A DNA stretch of 64,000 nucleotides from Porites lobata (Eukaryota; Cnidaria; Anthozoa; Scleractinia; Poritidae): NCBI GenBank assembly GCA_942486035.1, contig CALNXK010000036.1:2565001-2629000 (forward strand). Direction: 5' to 3'. Positions 46,378-55,704 of this stretch are shown here, one piece after another; within the stretch, counting starts at the first letter, position 1, and each line of letters opens with the position of its first letter. Below the pieces are notes generated by a model that saw only the letters and a list, made by a program, of their open reading frames with translations, searched no databases and was not told where the DNA came from. A program made the position numbers and the translations under genes.

Positions 46378-46382
46378 GAGGC

Positions 46383-46594
46383 ACAATGTTTGTTTCTGCT
46401 TCTGTTGCTCTGGGATAAATACATACACCTTTCTCTGAAGTTCAAGACTACAGTATCGTGGACAGCGTCGATTTACGATGAATTTGCCAGGTAAACGTTG
46501 TCGTCTATTTTTGAATTAATTTCCATGTACCAGATATTTATTTTTGCAGTAGCGTACTTTTACGCTCAATGTGTTTGTGTCGGTGAACGTCATT
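46383..46594. other. Unassigned sequence 3' of the BEL element
   Basis: No feature recognised. Confidence 0.3.
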
Positions 46595-46717
46595 AGAGAG
46601 ATTTAAAGTGACTTTTATGCCAAACGGCAAACAAGTTAAGAATTTCTTAAAATAGAAAACGTACAGTTAACAAATTCGCGGTTGCCGTTTGCCGTTAACG
46701 TGACTCTAAATCTCTCT
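46595..46717. mobile_element. MITE, 123 bp, AGAGAGATTTA ends
   Basis: AGAGAGATTTAAAGTGAC on the left and GTGACTCTAAATCTCTCT on the right are inverted, with a second inverted block (CAAACGGCAA and TTGCCGTTTG) inside. The arms are imperfect, about 75 percent. No coding content. Confidence 0.65.
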
Positions 46718-47225
46718 GTTATCTTGTGGCTAGAAAACGTCAGTTTCGGATGATTTGAAATACGTTAAAGGAATATCGAAGTTCTTGTCGATTGACGGAA
46801 AATATCAAGATACAGATGTGGTAAGTAAAAGAATGTAAATAAACAATATCTTATGCAATTTACTCATCCGATCACAGCAACCATGCACTACTTATAACTT
46901 CAATTAAAGTAATTTATGCTTGTTTCGCTGGTTTAAGGTAGCTTTAACCTATTTTCATGTTTTTTTTGCAACATTGCGTCTAGAGACGTGGCTTAACGCT
47001 TCTTATTTATCCCTCATGTTCTGTTTGTTCATAAAATAAAGTTCAAAATTTCAGTTAGAAGCTCATCATTTGACTTTTGAGGTGGGGTATGGGTGATTTG
47101 GTTTGGGTAAGAATTTTTTTCCCGCAAAGTAACCTCCGGAGATAATTTTTTCCCCTATATACCCCGAATTCCTCCCCCCTCCTTATTATTATTTTTTTCG
47201 CTTGCTGTCTTTTTCGCCCACGAAA
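46718..47225. other. Unassigned non-coding sequence
   Basis: AT-rich with a T-rich run near 47190-47200. No gene supported. Confidence 0.35.
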
Positions 47226-47345
47226 ACCTGTCGAAACGCCTGGGAAGAGCCAATATATTGCAAGAATCACCAGTACTGGTCTAATCCCAGGGATCGAGCT
47301 CGCGACTTCCTACCTTGCAGTCAAGTTCGCTAGTGACCCACATAG
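47226..47345 (-). mobile_element. Possible tRNA-derived SINE fragment
   Basis: On the minus strand GGTCACTAGCGAACTTGAC (box A-like) is followed about 30 nt later by GAGCTCGATCCC, close to box B GGTTCGATCCC. No cloverleaf closes, so this is at best an old SINE head. Confidence 0.35.
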
Positions 47346-47571
47346 ACCTGTTAACGGTTAACTATATCAAGAAATCAGAATAAAAAACAACTTTCTCGCG
47401 ACATCAGCTGCTCGTGAGCAATCAATATGGGCGAATAATTCAGCACATCGAGTCTGCCCTGTGGTTAAATTGAAAACCATTCACCTTACTTTAGGACTGA
47501 ATTCCCATTCATTGGCAATGGTTGGAAACTTTACTTTACAATAACAGCAAAACATAGGTACTTTCCAAGCG
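47346..47571. other. Left edge of the Polinton remnant
   Basis: I see no terminal inverted repeat and no Walker A segment here, so the Polinton appears truncated on this side. Confidence 0.35.
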
Positions 47572-47970
47572 ATGGAAATTTTAGTGGTCATCGACTATTT
47601 AATGCAGGAGCTTAGCAATGATCAAAGAATTACCAATTTGTTTACTAAGGGTTGTCATCACCGAAATTTAAGCGTTATTTTCATTCTTCAAAATATTTTT
47701 CACCGGGGAAAAGAACTGAGAGACATGAGATTGAATTGCCATTATTTGGTGATGTTCAAGTCTCCGCGAGATAGCAGTCAAGTCAGTCACTTGGCGAAAC
47801 AGTTGTTTCCCGGTCATGTCAAATACATGCAAGAAGCGTTTCAGGATGCGACAAAACGCCCTTATGGCTACCTGTTATGCGACCTCAAACCGGAAACACC
47901 TACCGACTTCCGGTTGCGCACAAACATTTTCCCTGGGGAGACTCAGCTCGTCTATGTCAGAAAGGTATAA
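47572..47970 (+). pseudogene. Polinton packaging ATPase, C-terminal fragment
   Basis: 133 codons matching the second half of the FtsK/HerA-type genome-packaging ATPase of Polintons. The start is a Walker B-like ILVVIDYLMQE, where the residue after the Asp is Tyr instead of the expected acidic one. Then come VIFILQNIFHRGKELRDMR, a sensor-like region, and the conserved PYGYLLCDLKPETP. The Walker A half is missing upstream. The protein would pump DNA into capsids. It lies on the strand opposite to protease, capsid and integrase, directly upstream of two small genes on its own strand. Confidence 0.75.
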
Positions 47971-47999
47971 AAAAGCTCCGTCGTAGTGATTGATATCAG

Positions 48000-48330
48000 T
48001 TGCGTATGGCCCAGCGACTGAGAAAGAATCACGATTTTCGTAAGCTCGTCGTCAAGTGTACCCCAGCCCAACGTAAAGCAATTTTGAAACCAGCCGACGA
48101 CGCTTTAGTAAAGACCATTTGTGAGTGTGTATTCAACGTACTTAAAGAAACAGTCCCTGTCAGTAAACCGGAAAGAGAAAAATTCTTAAGCACAAGAAAG
48201 CCTTGACTGCTCTAGCTGAAAACAGTACCCCGCTAAACAAGAAAAAGCAAATCTTGGTACAACACGGAGGAAACTTTTTAAGTGTTTTGCTACCTCCCGT
48301 TCTTCGAGTGCTGAGCTCGCTTCTTAGTTG
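48000..48330 (+). pseudogene. Polinton small basic protein with hydrophobic C-terminus
   Basis: The frame from 48003 encodes a basic protein (MAQRLRKNHDFRKLVVK, then CTPAQRKAILKPADDAL). It breaks near 48180 and continues in another frame with a GGNFLSVLLPPVLRVLSSLL-like C-terminus to about 48330. Small proteins of this kind with a Gly-Gly-hydrophobic tail recur next to Polinton ATPases in invertebrates, as I recall. They are considered possible DNA-packaging or minor virion proteins, but the function is not established. The gap to the ATPase is 30 bp. Confidence 0.55.
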
Positions 48331-48966
48331 ATGAATCATACAAGACGCATGGTTCTCGTTCCTGAAAACACTCTGGAACGATTGCAGCAACGCCAGCAGA
48401 TATTAGCACCACCTGTAACACAAACTCTGAAAAATCTGGATAGCCAAATGGGGGAAATTTTAGAAAGTAAACAACTTGGTGATGAGGAAAAGGCGAAGCT
48501 TTACAATCAGGTGTTGCAACGGTACTTGACTTGTTACGATCAGCGGAAAGGCCAGCCTCTCCATGTGAAGTTAACGACCCCTAAAACAACAGAAACCCCC
48601 AAACCAGTTGAGAACGCAGAATCTACAGAGGAAGCTTCTCCAGATAATTCTCGGAGAGGAGAGCTGTTGTATGAAAACAAACCAATCCCCGGTTCTCATG
48701 TGGTCGACCTAGTCAACGACACATTGCGTCACCGAAAAGGATCTGAACCAGTGGGGTGGTCCGTGTTTGCGAGGAGCCTGGCGCGAATGAATGTCCCCGA
48801 AAACTTGGTTCGTAATCCCCAACGTCAGAGTGCCATAAGAGAGTTTAAAGCAAGAGTGAGAGAGGAGACCCCAGAAAGTCCTTCGCGTTGGCTACCCACC
48901 CCACCTGTGACGGATCTACTGTGCTCGACTTGCCGCTATTCTATTCATTGTCACTGTTTTTCATAG
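48328..48966 (+). CDS. Polinton accessory protein, disrupted C-terminus
   Basis: 212 codons. The N-terminus MVLVPENTLERLQ, then helical segments (LDSQMGEILESKQLGDEEKAKLYNQV), a Pro/Thr/Glu-rich linker and a C-terminal basic block (AIREFKARVREETPESPSRWL). It follows the small basic protein on the same strand. I recognise the pattern as a gene regularly placed beside Polinton ATPases, but I cannot assign a function. The last 25 residues look unrelated and probably come from an inserted LINE tail. Confidence 0.55.
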   Translation: MMNHTRRMVLVPENTLERLQQRQQILAPPVTQTLKNLDSQMGEILESKQLGDEEKAKLYNQVLQRYLTCYDQRKGQPLHVKLTTPKTTETPKPVENAESTEEASPDNSRRGELLYENKPIPGSHVVDLVNDTLRHRKGSEPVGWSVFARSLARMNVPENLVRNPQRQSAIREFKARVREETPESPSRWLPTPPVTDLLCSTCRYSIHCHCFS

Positions 48967-49275
48967 TCCTACTACAACCACTATTACGTCTTTTAATTTA
49001 TATTTATGTATATATGTATACATGTTCATTTATAGTACATATTTTGCCCCCCTTCGTCGATTTATATATTATTCATTACGTGTTTATAGCCTATTCTACT
49101 GTAAATATTGTCTCTTTTGTGTATATATATATATATTTATAAATTTATTTGTTTTAGTCTTCTAAATTTATTTATCTATTTATCTATTTTTTTGAGGGCC
49201 GTTGGTTAGAAAACTGTAACAGGTTATTGCGCTTCCCTCTTTAAATAAAGTTATTGTATTGTATTGTATTGACGT
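48900..49275 (+). mobile_element. 3' tail of a truncated non-LTR retrotransposon
   Basis: An AT-rich 3' UTR-like sequence runs to AATAAAG and ends in tandem ATTGT units (about 49249-49271), as in many LINE tails. It starts about where the accessory gene loses its expected reading. Only 0.3-0.4 kb is present and no RT is left. Confidence 0.45.
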
Positions 49276-49449
49276 TATCTTCTGTCAAAAAGCAGAGGCG
49301 CAGAGCCGAGAGTCCTCGCCCTCAGGCTGTTCGATGGTTACGATTATAAATCATGACAAGAGACTTTTTTTATTGTGAAACACAAAACTTTATTTTGTAA
49401 TTCAATAAAATGTGTTGAAAAGAAGTTACATGGTGTCTTTTTACTGAAC

Positions 49450-49965
49450 TTAGTGTTGTGCTTTTGCTCTTTGCTTGTTTACATCAGTGCGATATTTCGG
49501 AAAACCTATAGGAAAATGTTTTTCAATAAATCGTTTTACGAGACTGTCATTTTTACTTGTGTTTTTAGAAAAACGGTGGACAATAGTACTCATACTTATA
49601 TGCCGACTACGATATAAAGAAAAATGCAAACAGTAATGTCCGCAGACTTTTGAAGAGATGCTTTGTAATGTCACAGTATTAAAAGTCCACTGGTCAGAAT
49701 TGTTGTTTAAAAAGGTAGTAAATGTTCCTGAATATTTGCTGGGTGGTGATCCGTAAGAATCGAAAAATTCTCCCTCTTGCTCCTTGGTGAAATAAAACCC
49801 CACCCAATGCGAACCTGGCTTGTCACTCGTATCCACATTGGCGATAAACAGGGCTTGGTAATGTAAAACACTTAGGGGCGGCTGGTCTGAGGGATACTCG
49901 CCTTGAAACAAACCTCGTGTAAAATTATCCTTTCTCAAAGTAAGGGTCAGTTGAATAGTGTCCAT
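49450..49965 (-). CDS. Polinton adenain-like cysteine protease
   Basis: An intact 171-aa frame matching the adenovirus-type maturation protease of Polintons. The catalytic set is H53 (GSHWVGFYF), D69 (EFFDSYGSPP), Q101 (TLQSISSKVCG) and C108 (VCGHYC), in the order and spacing of that family. It would cleave capsid precursors. The ATG is 3 bp from the end of the major capsid frame, in the same direction. Of the Polinton genes here it is one of the two that look intact. Confidence 0.85.
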   Translation of the reverse strand: MDTIQLTLTLRKDNFTRGLFQGEYPSDQPPLSVLHYQALFIANVDTSDKPGSHWVGFYFTKEQEGEFFDSYGSPPSKYSGTFTTFLNNNSDQWTFNTVTLQSISSKVCGHYCLHFSLYRSRHISMSTIVHRFSKNTSKNDSLVKRFIEKHFPIGFPKYRTDVNKQRAKAQH

Positions 49966-49967
49966 TT

Positions 49968-51273
49968 TTAGTTTGTGTAGTCGAACAACATGTTGCGGTT
50001 CCCGTCAATTTCAATCACGTTTTCGAATTCAGCGTACACGATAAGGTTAACCGTATTGGCCAGTGGTTCCTTGAAATGAAGCTCAGTGCGCAGGTTACCT
50101 TGCTTTATTAGCTCAAAATGGTCACCTGAGCAGTGATCTGGGGACAAGTCAAAGCAGAATGCTATGTAACCAGAGCCATAATCGCTTCTACTGATTTGAT
50201 TACCCGCATCTTGGGATAGCTTTCCAGTGCCTGAGAACAGGCTTTGATAGCCCCCTATTACATTTTGACCTCTAGCTTCGTCAAAATTCAAGAACAGGGG
50301 TTTCCGAGGAATTTGCTCTCCGTCCACATAGACACCCACTTGAGTTAGATTGTGGTGTTTGAAGTTGAACGGGTTGGTACTGTAAGTTCCATTATATGCC
50401 TGAGTATCCACTAAGACCAGCACGATTCGTTTAGGAATGTGACCCAAAAAGATGTTGTAGGGGTTAAAACTGCTAAATCCTCTTAGAATAGACAGCACTT
50501 TACAATCGATTCGGCGAACCGGGTACTTGGCGCTGGAGTGTTTTAGTGCAGCCGCATGGCCCAGTATAATAGAGGAGGCCAATTTCACCCGGCGAACGAA
50601 CAAGATGGCTTCTGTGATTACCACCTTGAAAGTTGGAGCGGCTGCTGATGACATTAGACAAAACGAATTCTTGGCTCGGTTCAGTTTGATTCTTAAATTC
50701 ACTCCATTTAGCATCAACCCGTCTTGAAAGAAAATGTCGCTATGAATGGGCCCCATCATATCCACAATATGACTTTCTTTAGTGAAATCATAGCGAACCT
50801 TTAACCCCTTGTTTGCAGCATCGTCTGTAGCCACAGGGTTGGCAACATCCATTTTTCCAGGGATATCTTAGTAAAACATGGCCATAGAAAGTTGCCTTTT
50901 TTTTTGCTTCTTCTCCGTAGTTTAGCAAGGTTTCGATCATGGCGCGATAAGGGTAGGTTATTGGTGGATGGAGAGATCAATCGCTCGTTCAAGGAACGTC
51001 CACTTGGGAAAACAGGGAATGTAAAAACAGGTTCACGGGACCTACTTGTGTATCGGCATATATGGCGGTTCCATTTGCTTTTGTAATCTTGGCTTTAACA
51101 AATAACTGAGTACATGCCAAGTCCAAATACTCATCTCCGGTTCCCGAAACATGAAATTCGATCGGACCACTGTCCATGATGTTACTGATGGGGTGGTACT
51201 CGATCCATTGCCCTTTGGAGACTTGTGATTTGGAGTGTGGAGTTTTTTCATCTTTAAAAGTACTGAGGTGCAC
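49968..51273 (-). pseudogene. Polinton major capsid protein (double jelly-roll), frameshifted
   Basis: The N-terminal part (51273-50989) has WIEYHPISNIMDSGPIEF and LDLACTQLFVKAKI. A short middle part is in another frame (about 50992-50860). The C-terminal part (50852-49968) has ATDDAANKGLKVRYDFT, PYNIFLGHIPKRIV and FDLSPDHCSGDHFELI. These are hallmarks of the double jelly-roll capsid of Polintons. Frame changes near 50990 and 50860 disrupt it. It lies between the penton-like gene and the protease. Confidence 0.8.
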
Positions 51274-52015
51274 TTTGACGAAAATGAAGTGTTAACAACA
51301 CTCTCCCAAACTCAAATGGTACAGACTCCCCTGTGTCTGTCTTTATATTGACTTCGACAGTTTCAAATTGCTTTCTGTTGACAGGTAAATATTGGGGGCG
51401 CAAAAATGATTTACTGACTCGCTCCCCGACCTCTCCTTCTACAGGAACAATTCGAAGCAAAGGTACCAATGCATCTCCAACATATTGTGACTGAATAAGA
51501 TCACAATAAATGAAAAGGTCGTGAAAGCCGTATTCCAAATCCACTTGTCTTTCAGCGGCAGAGGTATTAGAAATAATTTCTTCTGGTGAAAATCCCAGCA
51601 GGTATCCAATGTTACCAAAGAAAAGTTCTACGTTATTTTGTAGGTGAACAGTCACCTTTCTAGTGAACGTATTGTAGGAAAATGTCACATCGTCATTGAA
51701 ACGCTTTACATTCTCGATCAGCCCTTTCATCTTTGATAAGATATCTCCAATGGAAGAATAATGACCTGGTGGTACAATTAGGGCCTCCCATACTCCGGAC
51801 AATTCTTGGTTCCGAAGGTAGAATCGATTACCAAAATTTTCTTCGACATTATTCCAGCTGTGAGGATAGTGAATTTCCATTAATGCTACTTCCCAGTCCC
51901 CCTTCATGCTAACGGTTTGAGGTAAACCAACATGGTACTCCGTTAATGTGTTGCTGGGAAACTTATCGAGGCTGCTATTGCTAGGGAGATGCAGATAAAA
52001 CTGTTTTACCTCCAT
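51254..52015 (-). CDS. Polinton minor capsid (penton-like) protein
   Basis: An intact 253-aa frame with FYLHLPSNSSLDKFPSNTL near the start, GDWEVALMEIHYPHSW, a middle beta-rich part and VNIKTDTGESVPFEFG near the end. This is the pattern of the single jelly-roll minor capsid protein (PY/penton) of Polintons. It overlaps the capsid frame by about 20 bp. The ATG at 52015 fits the family N-terminus. Confidence 0.75.
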   Translation of the reverse strand: MEVKQFYLHLPSNSSLDKFPSNTLTEYHVGLPQTVSMKGDWEVALMEIHYPHSWNNVEENFGNRFYLRNQELSGVWEALIVPPGHYSSIGDILSKMKGLIENVKRFNDDVTFSYNTFTRKVTVHLQNNVELFFGNIGYLLGFSPEEIISNTSAAERQVDLEYGFHDLFIYCDLIQSQYVGDALVPLLRIVPVEGEVGERVSKSFLRPQYLPVNRKQFETVEVNIKTDTGESVPFEFGRVLLTLHFRQSAPQYF

Positions 52016-52111
52016 CGTACCCTGTGTTGAAATGAACTTTTTAATCTGGGTATTCTTAATTTATTAGAAACCACACACCATTCATTTTATTGTTTCATTT
52101 TCTTTTATTCA

Positions 52112-53196
52112 CTACACAAAAAATGCATAAATTACAATCACCAGATACTCTATTACCAGATACTCTACTACTCCTTTACGCTTTCTCTTCCGCAAAATCT
52201 TCTCGACGCGGTACACATCATCGTTTCTAATAATTTTCTGTAATTCGGGTTCATAAAATGTTCCATCTAAGATTTCACCTACATCATCTTTTAGTTTATA
52301 AACGGGTACTTGACGAGCCATTCGCTTGTAAACAGTAAAAATTTCTTCCGTAAAATTAGGTAAGTAAGATTTTCAAACATTCTCTTCACTTTGCTAATCC
52401 TGACGCGATCTCCCACTTGAAATTTATATCGCACAGGCTTGTGAACATCATCCCCATACAAAGTAACCCACACTTTAGCTTCACTCGCTTTAGTCACCTG
52501 ACTCGGTTTCATTTTAATACTTCGGTGGTAAGTGTTATTGTAAGAAGCTACTAACTGGGGTAACACATTGATATAGGTGAGAGTGTTTTTGGCCGTGAAA
52601 TATTTGTACATCTTATTCTTAAATGTTCGGTTAAAACGCTCAACCACTGAGGCTTTGAGCCCAGAGTTAACAGTGAAAAAGGCAATGTTGTTGTCACGCA
52701 GAAATTTCTGGAACACGAGATTCTTGAACTCTGTTCCTTGATCCGTTTGCAGTTTGATGGGTTTGCGACCAGTGGAAATGATCTTTTGAAAAGCTTTGAC
52801 CAGTTCTTGACCTTGTTTTTTCTTCAAAGGTAACACAAACACATACTTGCTGAAGATATCTATACAAGTCAGTAAGTATTCATAGCCCTTGTTGTAGCGA
52901 CTGAGATTTTGGAGGTCGACCAAATCGGCTTGAAATTCCTCATCTATTCCAAAAACGATGACTCGACTTCTCTTGTAGTGTCTTCGTGCGGGCTTGTGAA
53001 GAGTATACACATCTTGCTGACTCAACCAACCTCGGACTTGCTTATGCGATATCTTGTTCTTTCCTTTCTCTTTGACTGCTCTGTAAACAGCATCTAAACC
53101 ACCGAAACTTGCGGGTTGACTTGGGTCGAGATAAATGCTGGTCAGTGTTTTCTCCATCACAGAGCTCGGAATTTTGTACGATAACCCTTCCCCCAC
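52112..53196 (-). pseudogene. Polinton retroviral-type integrase
   Basis: The main frame (53196-52291, 301 aa) has a helix-turn-helix-like start and then the DDE core: D91 (EFQADLVDL), D152 (LQTDQGTEFKN) and E186 (ASVVERFNRTF). The frame breaks near 52370 and a C-terminal part (52321-52112) follows with a chromodomain-like YRVEKILRKRKRKG. Its last strand is disturbed by a short internal duplication (VEYLVIEYLVI). Integrases of this kind insert Polintons with 6-bp target duplications. Confidence 0.85.
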
Positions 53197-53339
53197 AGCA
53201 GGCTAATAAGCAACGAATGCGGCTAAAGATGTATTCGAATCCAAAAGTGGACGAAGGAGGACAGCATCCCATCACTGGTGATCGCTATGATGGTTCAAAC
53301 TCGAATGATTTCTTTTCTCTTGGTGATTAGTTATATAGC
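53197..53339. other. Intergenic, Polinton
   Basis: A short spacer upstream of the integrase on its strand; no gene seen. Confidence 0.3.
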
Positions 53340-53341
53340 TA

Positions 53342-53675
53342 CCCCCGAATCTGGGTGAGAGTGGGCACGAGAAAATTACGTAAGAGTTCCCATTCCTCCC
53401 CGGTTAATCCTAGGTTATCCGCGAAGTCAAAAACACTACCAATCGTCTCCAGTTTAGTTTTGAAAAGACTTCTGAGTGGAGTTCTTTTAACTTTTCTGAC
53501 CCGAACCTGGTAGATCTTTCAATTTTTGTTTAAGCTTGTCTATCTCACTTGAAGATACTTTGGCTTGTGCGCGATAAAGAGAAAAGTCAACTCGCGGCAA
53601 AGACAGAAAAAGCCCCATCACAAACAGACACCGTCTCAAAATGTAGTCATATTTCCATCTCGGATCCATGATCAC
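53342..53675 (-). pseudogene. Small Polinton gene with one hydrophobic segment, frameshifted
   Basis: The N-terminal frame (53675-53487) has MDPRWKYDYILRRCLFVMGL with a hydrophobic segment (LFVMGLFLSL). It ends by a 1-nt shift and continues in the next frame as RKVKRTPLRSLFKTKLETIG, through LTGEEWELLRNFLVPTL to a stop near 53342. About 110 residues in all. No family recognised. Its 5' part is duplicated at 54120-54278. Confidence 0.45.
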
Positions 53676-53715
53676 AAATGACTAATTCAACTGTATGCAC
53701 TCTCATTAAATTATT

Positions 53716-54000
53716 TTATAGAAAAATTGTTTTGGGTTCAGCCTCTTTGTCATACACACGCATCGCATTGGTATTTTGTAATTTTAAAAATTGACGCCAA
53801 TATTTTCGTTCTATCTCCGATAACTCGTGTACTTCAGTTAAATGATTTGCTAATCGAACTAAAAAATTAGAGTGACATCCCGGTATCGGGTAATGACGAC
53901 AGACACGCTTACCCATGATGTTCACGGTACAAAGGTTCGATATCAACTGAATAAAACCGCTAATGACACGAAGTTTATGACTATTGAGAACGGGCCACAA
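53716..54000 (-). CDS. Small C2H2-finger-like protein of the Polinton
   Basis: 94 aa by the longest start; the part after GKRVCRHYPIPGCHSNF is the likely conserved core. Cys-x7-Cys then His-x4-His (LANHLTEVHELS) gives a zinc-finger-like array, followed by a helix (EIERKYWRQFLKLQ). Short proteins with this CHxx...HLxxVH pattern occur beside anthozoan Polintons in my recollection, but the function is unknown. It is on the integrase strand. A start at the MGKRVC methionine (near 53910) is equally plausible. Confidence 0.5.
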   Translation of the reverse strand: MWPVLNSHKLRVISGFIQLISNLCTVNIMGKRVCRHYPIPGCHSNFLVRLANHLTEVHELSEIERKYWRQFLKLQNTNAMRVYDKEAEPKTIFL

Positions 54001-54119
54001 GGGCCTTGTATATCACTGTGTTTTTCCTTTACGCGGGTGATTCAATCGCGCGTGGTGCACGCACGCGCGCGCGGCTAGACAGACAACAAACCGTGCTTAG
54101 TATATTAAACCATATTTAT
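54001..54119. other. GC-rich spacer with (CG)n run
   Basis: A short alternating run (CACGCACGCGCGCGCGGC) lies at about 54057-54074. Confidence 0.5.
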
Positions 54120-54278
54120 TTACAAACTATGAACAAATGACATTTTTTTACACATAAAGGAAAACTCTTTATATACAATGCGATACAGAGAAAAGTAGAC
54201 TCGAAGCAAAGACAGAGAAAGCCCCATCTTGACAAAGACAGAGACAAACACACACCGACTCAAAATTTTAGTCATCAT
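54120..54278 (-). CDS. 52-aa open frame, partial duplicate of the gene at 53342-53675
   Basis: A short frame, MMTKILSRCVFVSVFV onwards, ends at 54120. Its middle, MGLSLSLLRVYFSLYRI, closely resembles MGLFLSLPRVDFSLYRA in the neighbouring small gene, and the DNA is also similar (54180-54275 with 53571-53650). It could be a real small membrane protein or a decayed duplicate. Confidence 0.35.
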   Translation of the reverse strand: MMTKILSRCVFVSVFVKMGLSLSLLRVYFSLYRIVYKEFSFMCKKMSFVHSL

Positions 54279-54754
54279 AAACAAATTTTAGTACTTTTAG
54301 AAACGAAGCTTATTTTGAATGTCAAGGTCCATTGGTGTTCTTCTTTTCTCACGACTCTATCAGGGCATTCTATTGTTTCTTGTTGATCACTGAAATCCTT
54401 CCATCTGAGCCCATTTGGTCGGTAGTATAGAGCGTATAAAATACGGCTTGGAAGATCATCACCCTGCTGGACAACATCAAGTTCCAGAGAAGCGAGGTAA
54501 ATACTGATCCACGACAATATTTGGCAGTACGCTTCCCATTATATATCTAGTTTGAAACCGAGAGCACTGCATATACTTTCGGTAGCGTTCAGCATAGAAT
54601 TCAGGTCAATTTGTTCCACCACTTCATCGTGGTAATACATCCATGTGTCATCATTATCCATCATGAGGCAAGAATGTTGGTTTTGACTTGGGTGTTGAAT
54701 AGCACAACCGTCGCAGTGATTCAGCTTTTCTTGTTGGATGAGTTTGTCAACCAA
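54275..54754 (-). pseudogene. Polinton-associated gene with a C-x2-C / HPSQ / H-x-C motif, one nonsense codon
   Basis: The frame 54754-54539 starts MVDKLIQQEKLNHCDGCA and carries CDGCAIQHPSQNQHSC, a likely metal-binding motif. A single TAA (at about 54539) interrupts it. The same frame then continues with ILSWISIYLASLELD to 54275 and the basic end RVVRKEEHQWTLTF. This pattern recurs in ORFs next to anthozoan Polintons, as I recall. The function is unknown. It is on the integrase strand. Confidence 0.5.
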
Positions 54755-55656
54755 AGCCGCATAAGTCAGTTAGAATACATGTCCAATAAAACTGGCTATC
54801 CTTTGACGCTGGACAATGTTTCAGAGAATATTGGTGAGAGTTAAGACTTTTTTCCGAGCAAACTGAACTTTTAAGAATGAAATCATGATTGAACGGAGAG
54901 CGCGTTTGTATGTTGAACACATAATAGATTGTTTACTATCCAATCAGGGTTAAAAGAGCCCTCTTTTCTGAATCGTCTTGTAGTTTTTGCGACAGTTATT
55001 TCATAGGTTTGTCTTTAGACAGAGAATTACAATTTCGCAAAGAAATACAACATGTTCTAGATGATTGAGAAACAACATTCCTTGACTTTTTTCGAAGTGG
55101 GAACTCAATGTCTTAATCGCTTATTTTTTAAAAAAGACAAAAGCTAAACGGGTAACTCTTAATTGCATTTTTTTTACACAATACCTGGTCTTAAGTTGGA
55201 CATTTTTGCATAATCATCCCGCGGCGTGTTTGTCCAAAGACAACTATGGCTGAGAAGTAATTCTCTTATGGCGGTCCGTTTTCCAACAAACTACAGCTAC
55301 AACGGATTGCATTTCAAGAAGTATGGTGTGAGGAAATGACGGAGAAGCCGATGATGAATCCCACGTTGATCAGCAGAACTGCCATTTATCCTGATGCCTT
55401 ATTGGAAATGAACAATTTGTTCAAGCGAAGATTACAACAAAATATGTTTTTTGTATCATCTGAAAATGGAGCTACCTACGAACCAAGATCTAAGTTACAG
55501 AGACAATTTGGTAGACTACACGTTAAGTGATGATGTAACCATTAGCCATTACTTTATTACTATTTCTTGTCTACAATGATATACTCTTTGAGGTGAATAA
55601 AATAATTTGCGATGAAATGCTGTGTTGTGTCACTGCTGGTTAGTTGGGGTCTGCTA
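54755..55656. other. Right flank of the Polinton remnant
   Basis: No DNA polymerase B and no terminal repeat are seen. A 64-codon frame at 55336-55530 (plus) starts MTEKPMMNPTLISRTAIY. It has no recognised domain and I do not call it a gene. Confidence 0.35.
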
Positions 55657-55696
55657 ATTTTAGAATGATGTCAATGCAATTGACGTCATTCTAAAA
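55657..55696. repeat. 40-bp palindrome
   Basis: TTTTAGAATGATGTCAATG and its near-complement meet at GCAA, so the 40 bp can fold into a hairpin. It is directly beside the hammerhead-like motif. Confidence 0.75.
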
Positions 55697-55704
55697 ATAG
55701 CCCG

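Larger units (their letters stand above)
41576..46382 (-). mobile_element. BEL/Pao LTR retrotransposon with TSD GAGGC
   Basis: Two direct repeats of exactly 269 bp (41581-41849 and 46109-46377) bound the element. Each is TG...CA on the minus strand. GAGGC is duplicated outside them (41576-41580 and 46378-46382), the 5-bp size usual for BEL/Pao. A purine tract (GGGGGGGAG on the minus strand, 41850-41858) sits next to the 3' LTR. The interior encodes gag and protease and, in fragments, RT and RNase H. No integrase fits in the 90 bp left before the 3' LTR. I see no standard TGG-type primer-binding site after the 5' LTR. Confidence 0.9.

Noticed and set aside
47055..47270. 71-codon minus frame
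   Set aside because: Overlaps a possible SINE and T-rich sequence; no domain.
55336..55530. 64-codon plus frame beside the Polinton
   Set aside because: No domain and on the opposite strand to neighbouring Polinton genes; kept only as a note.
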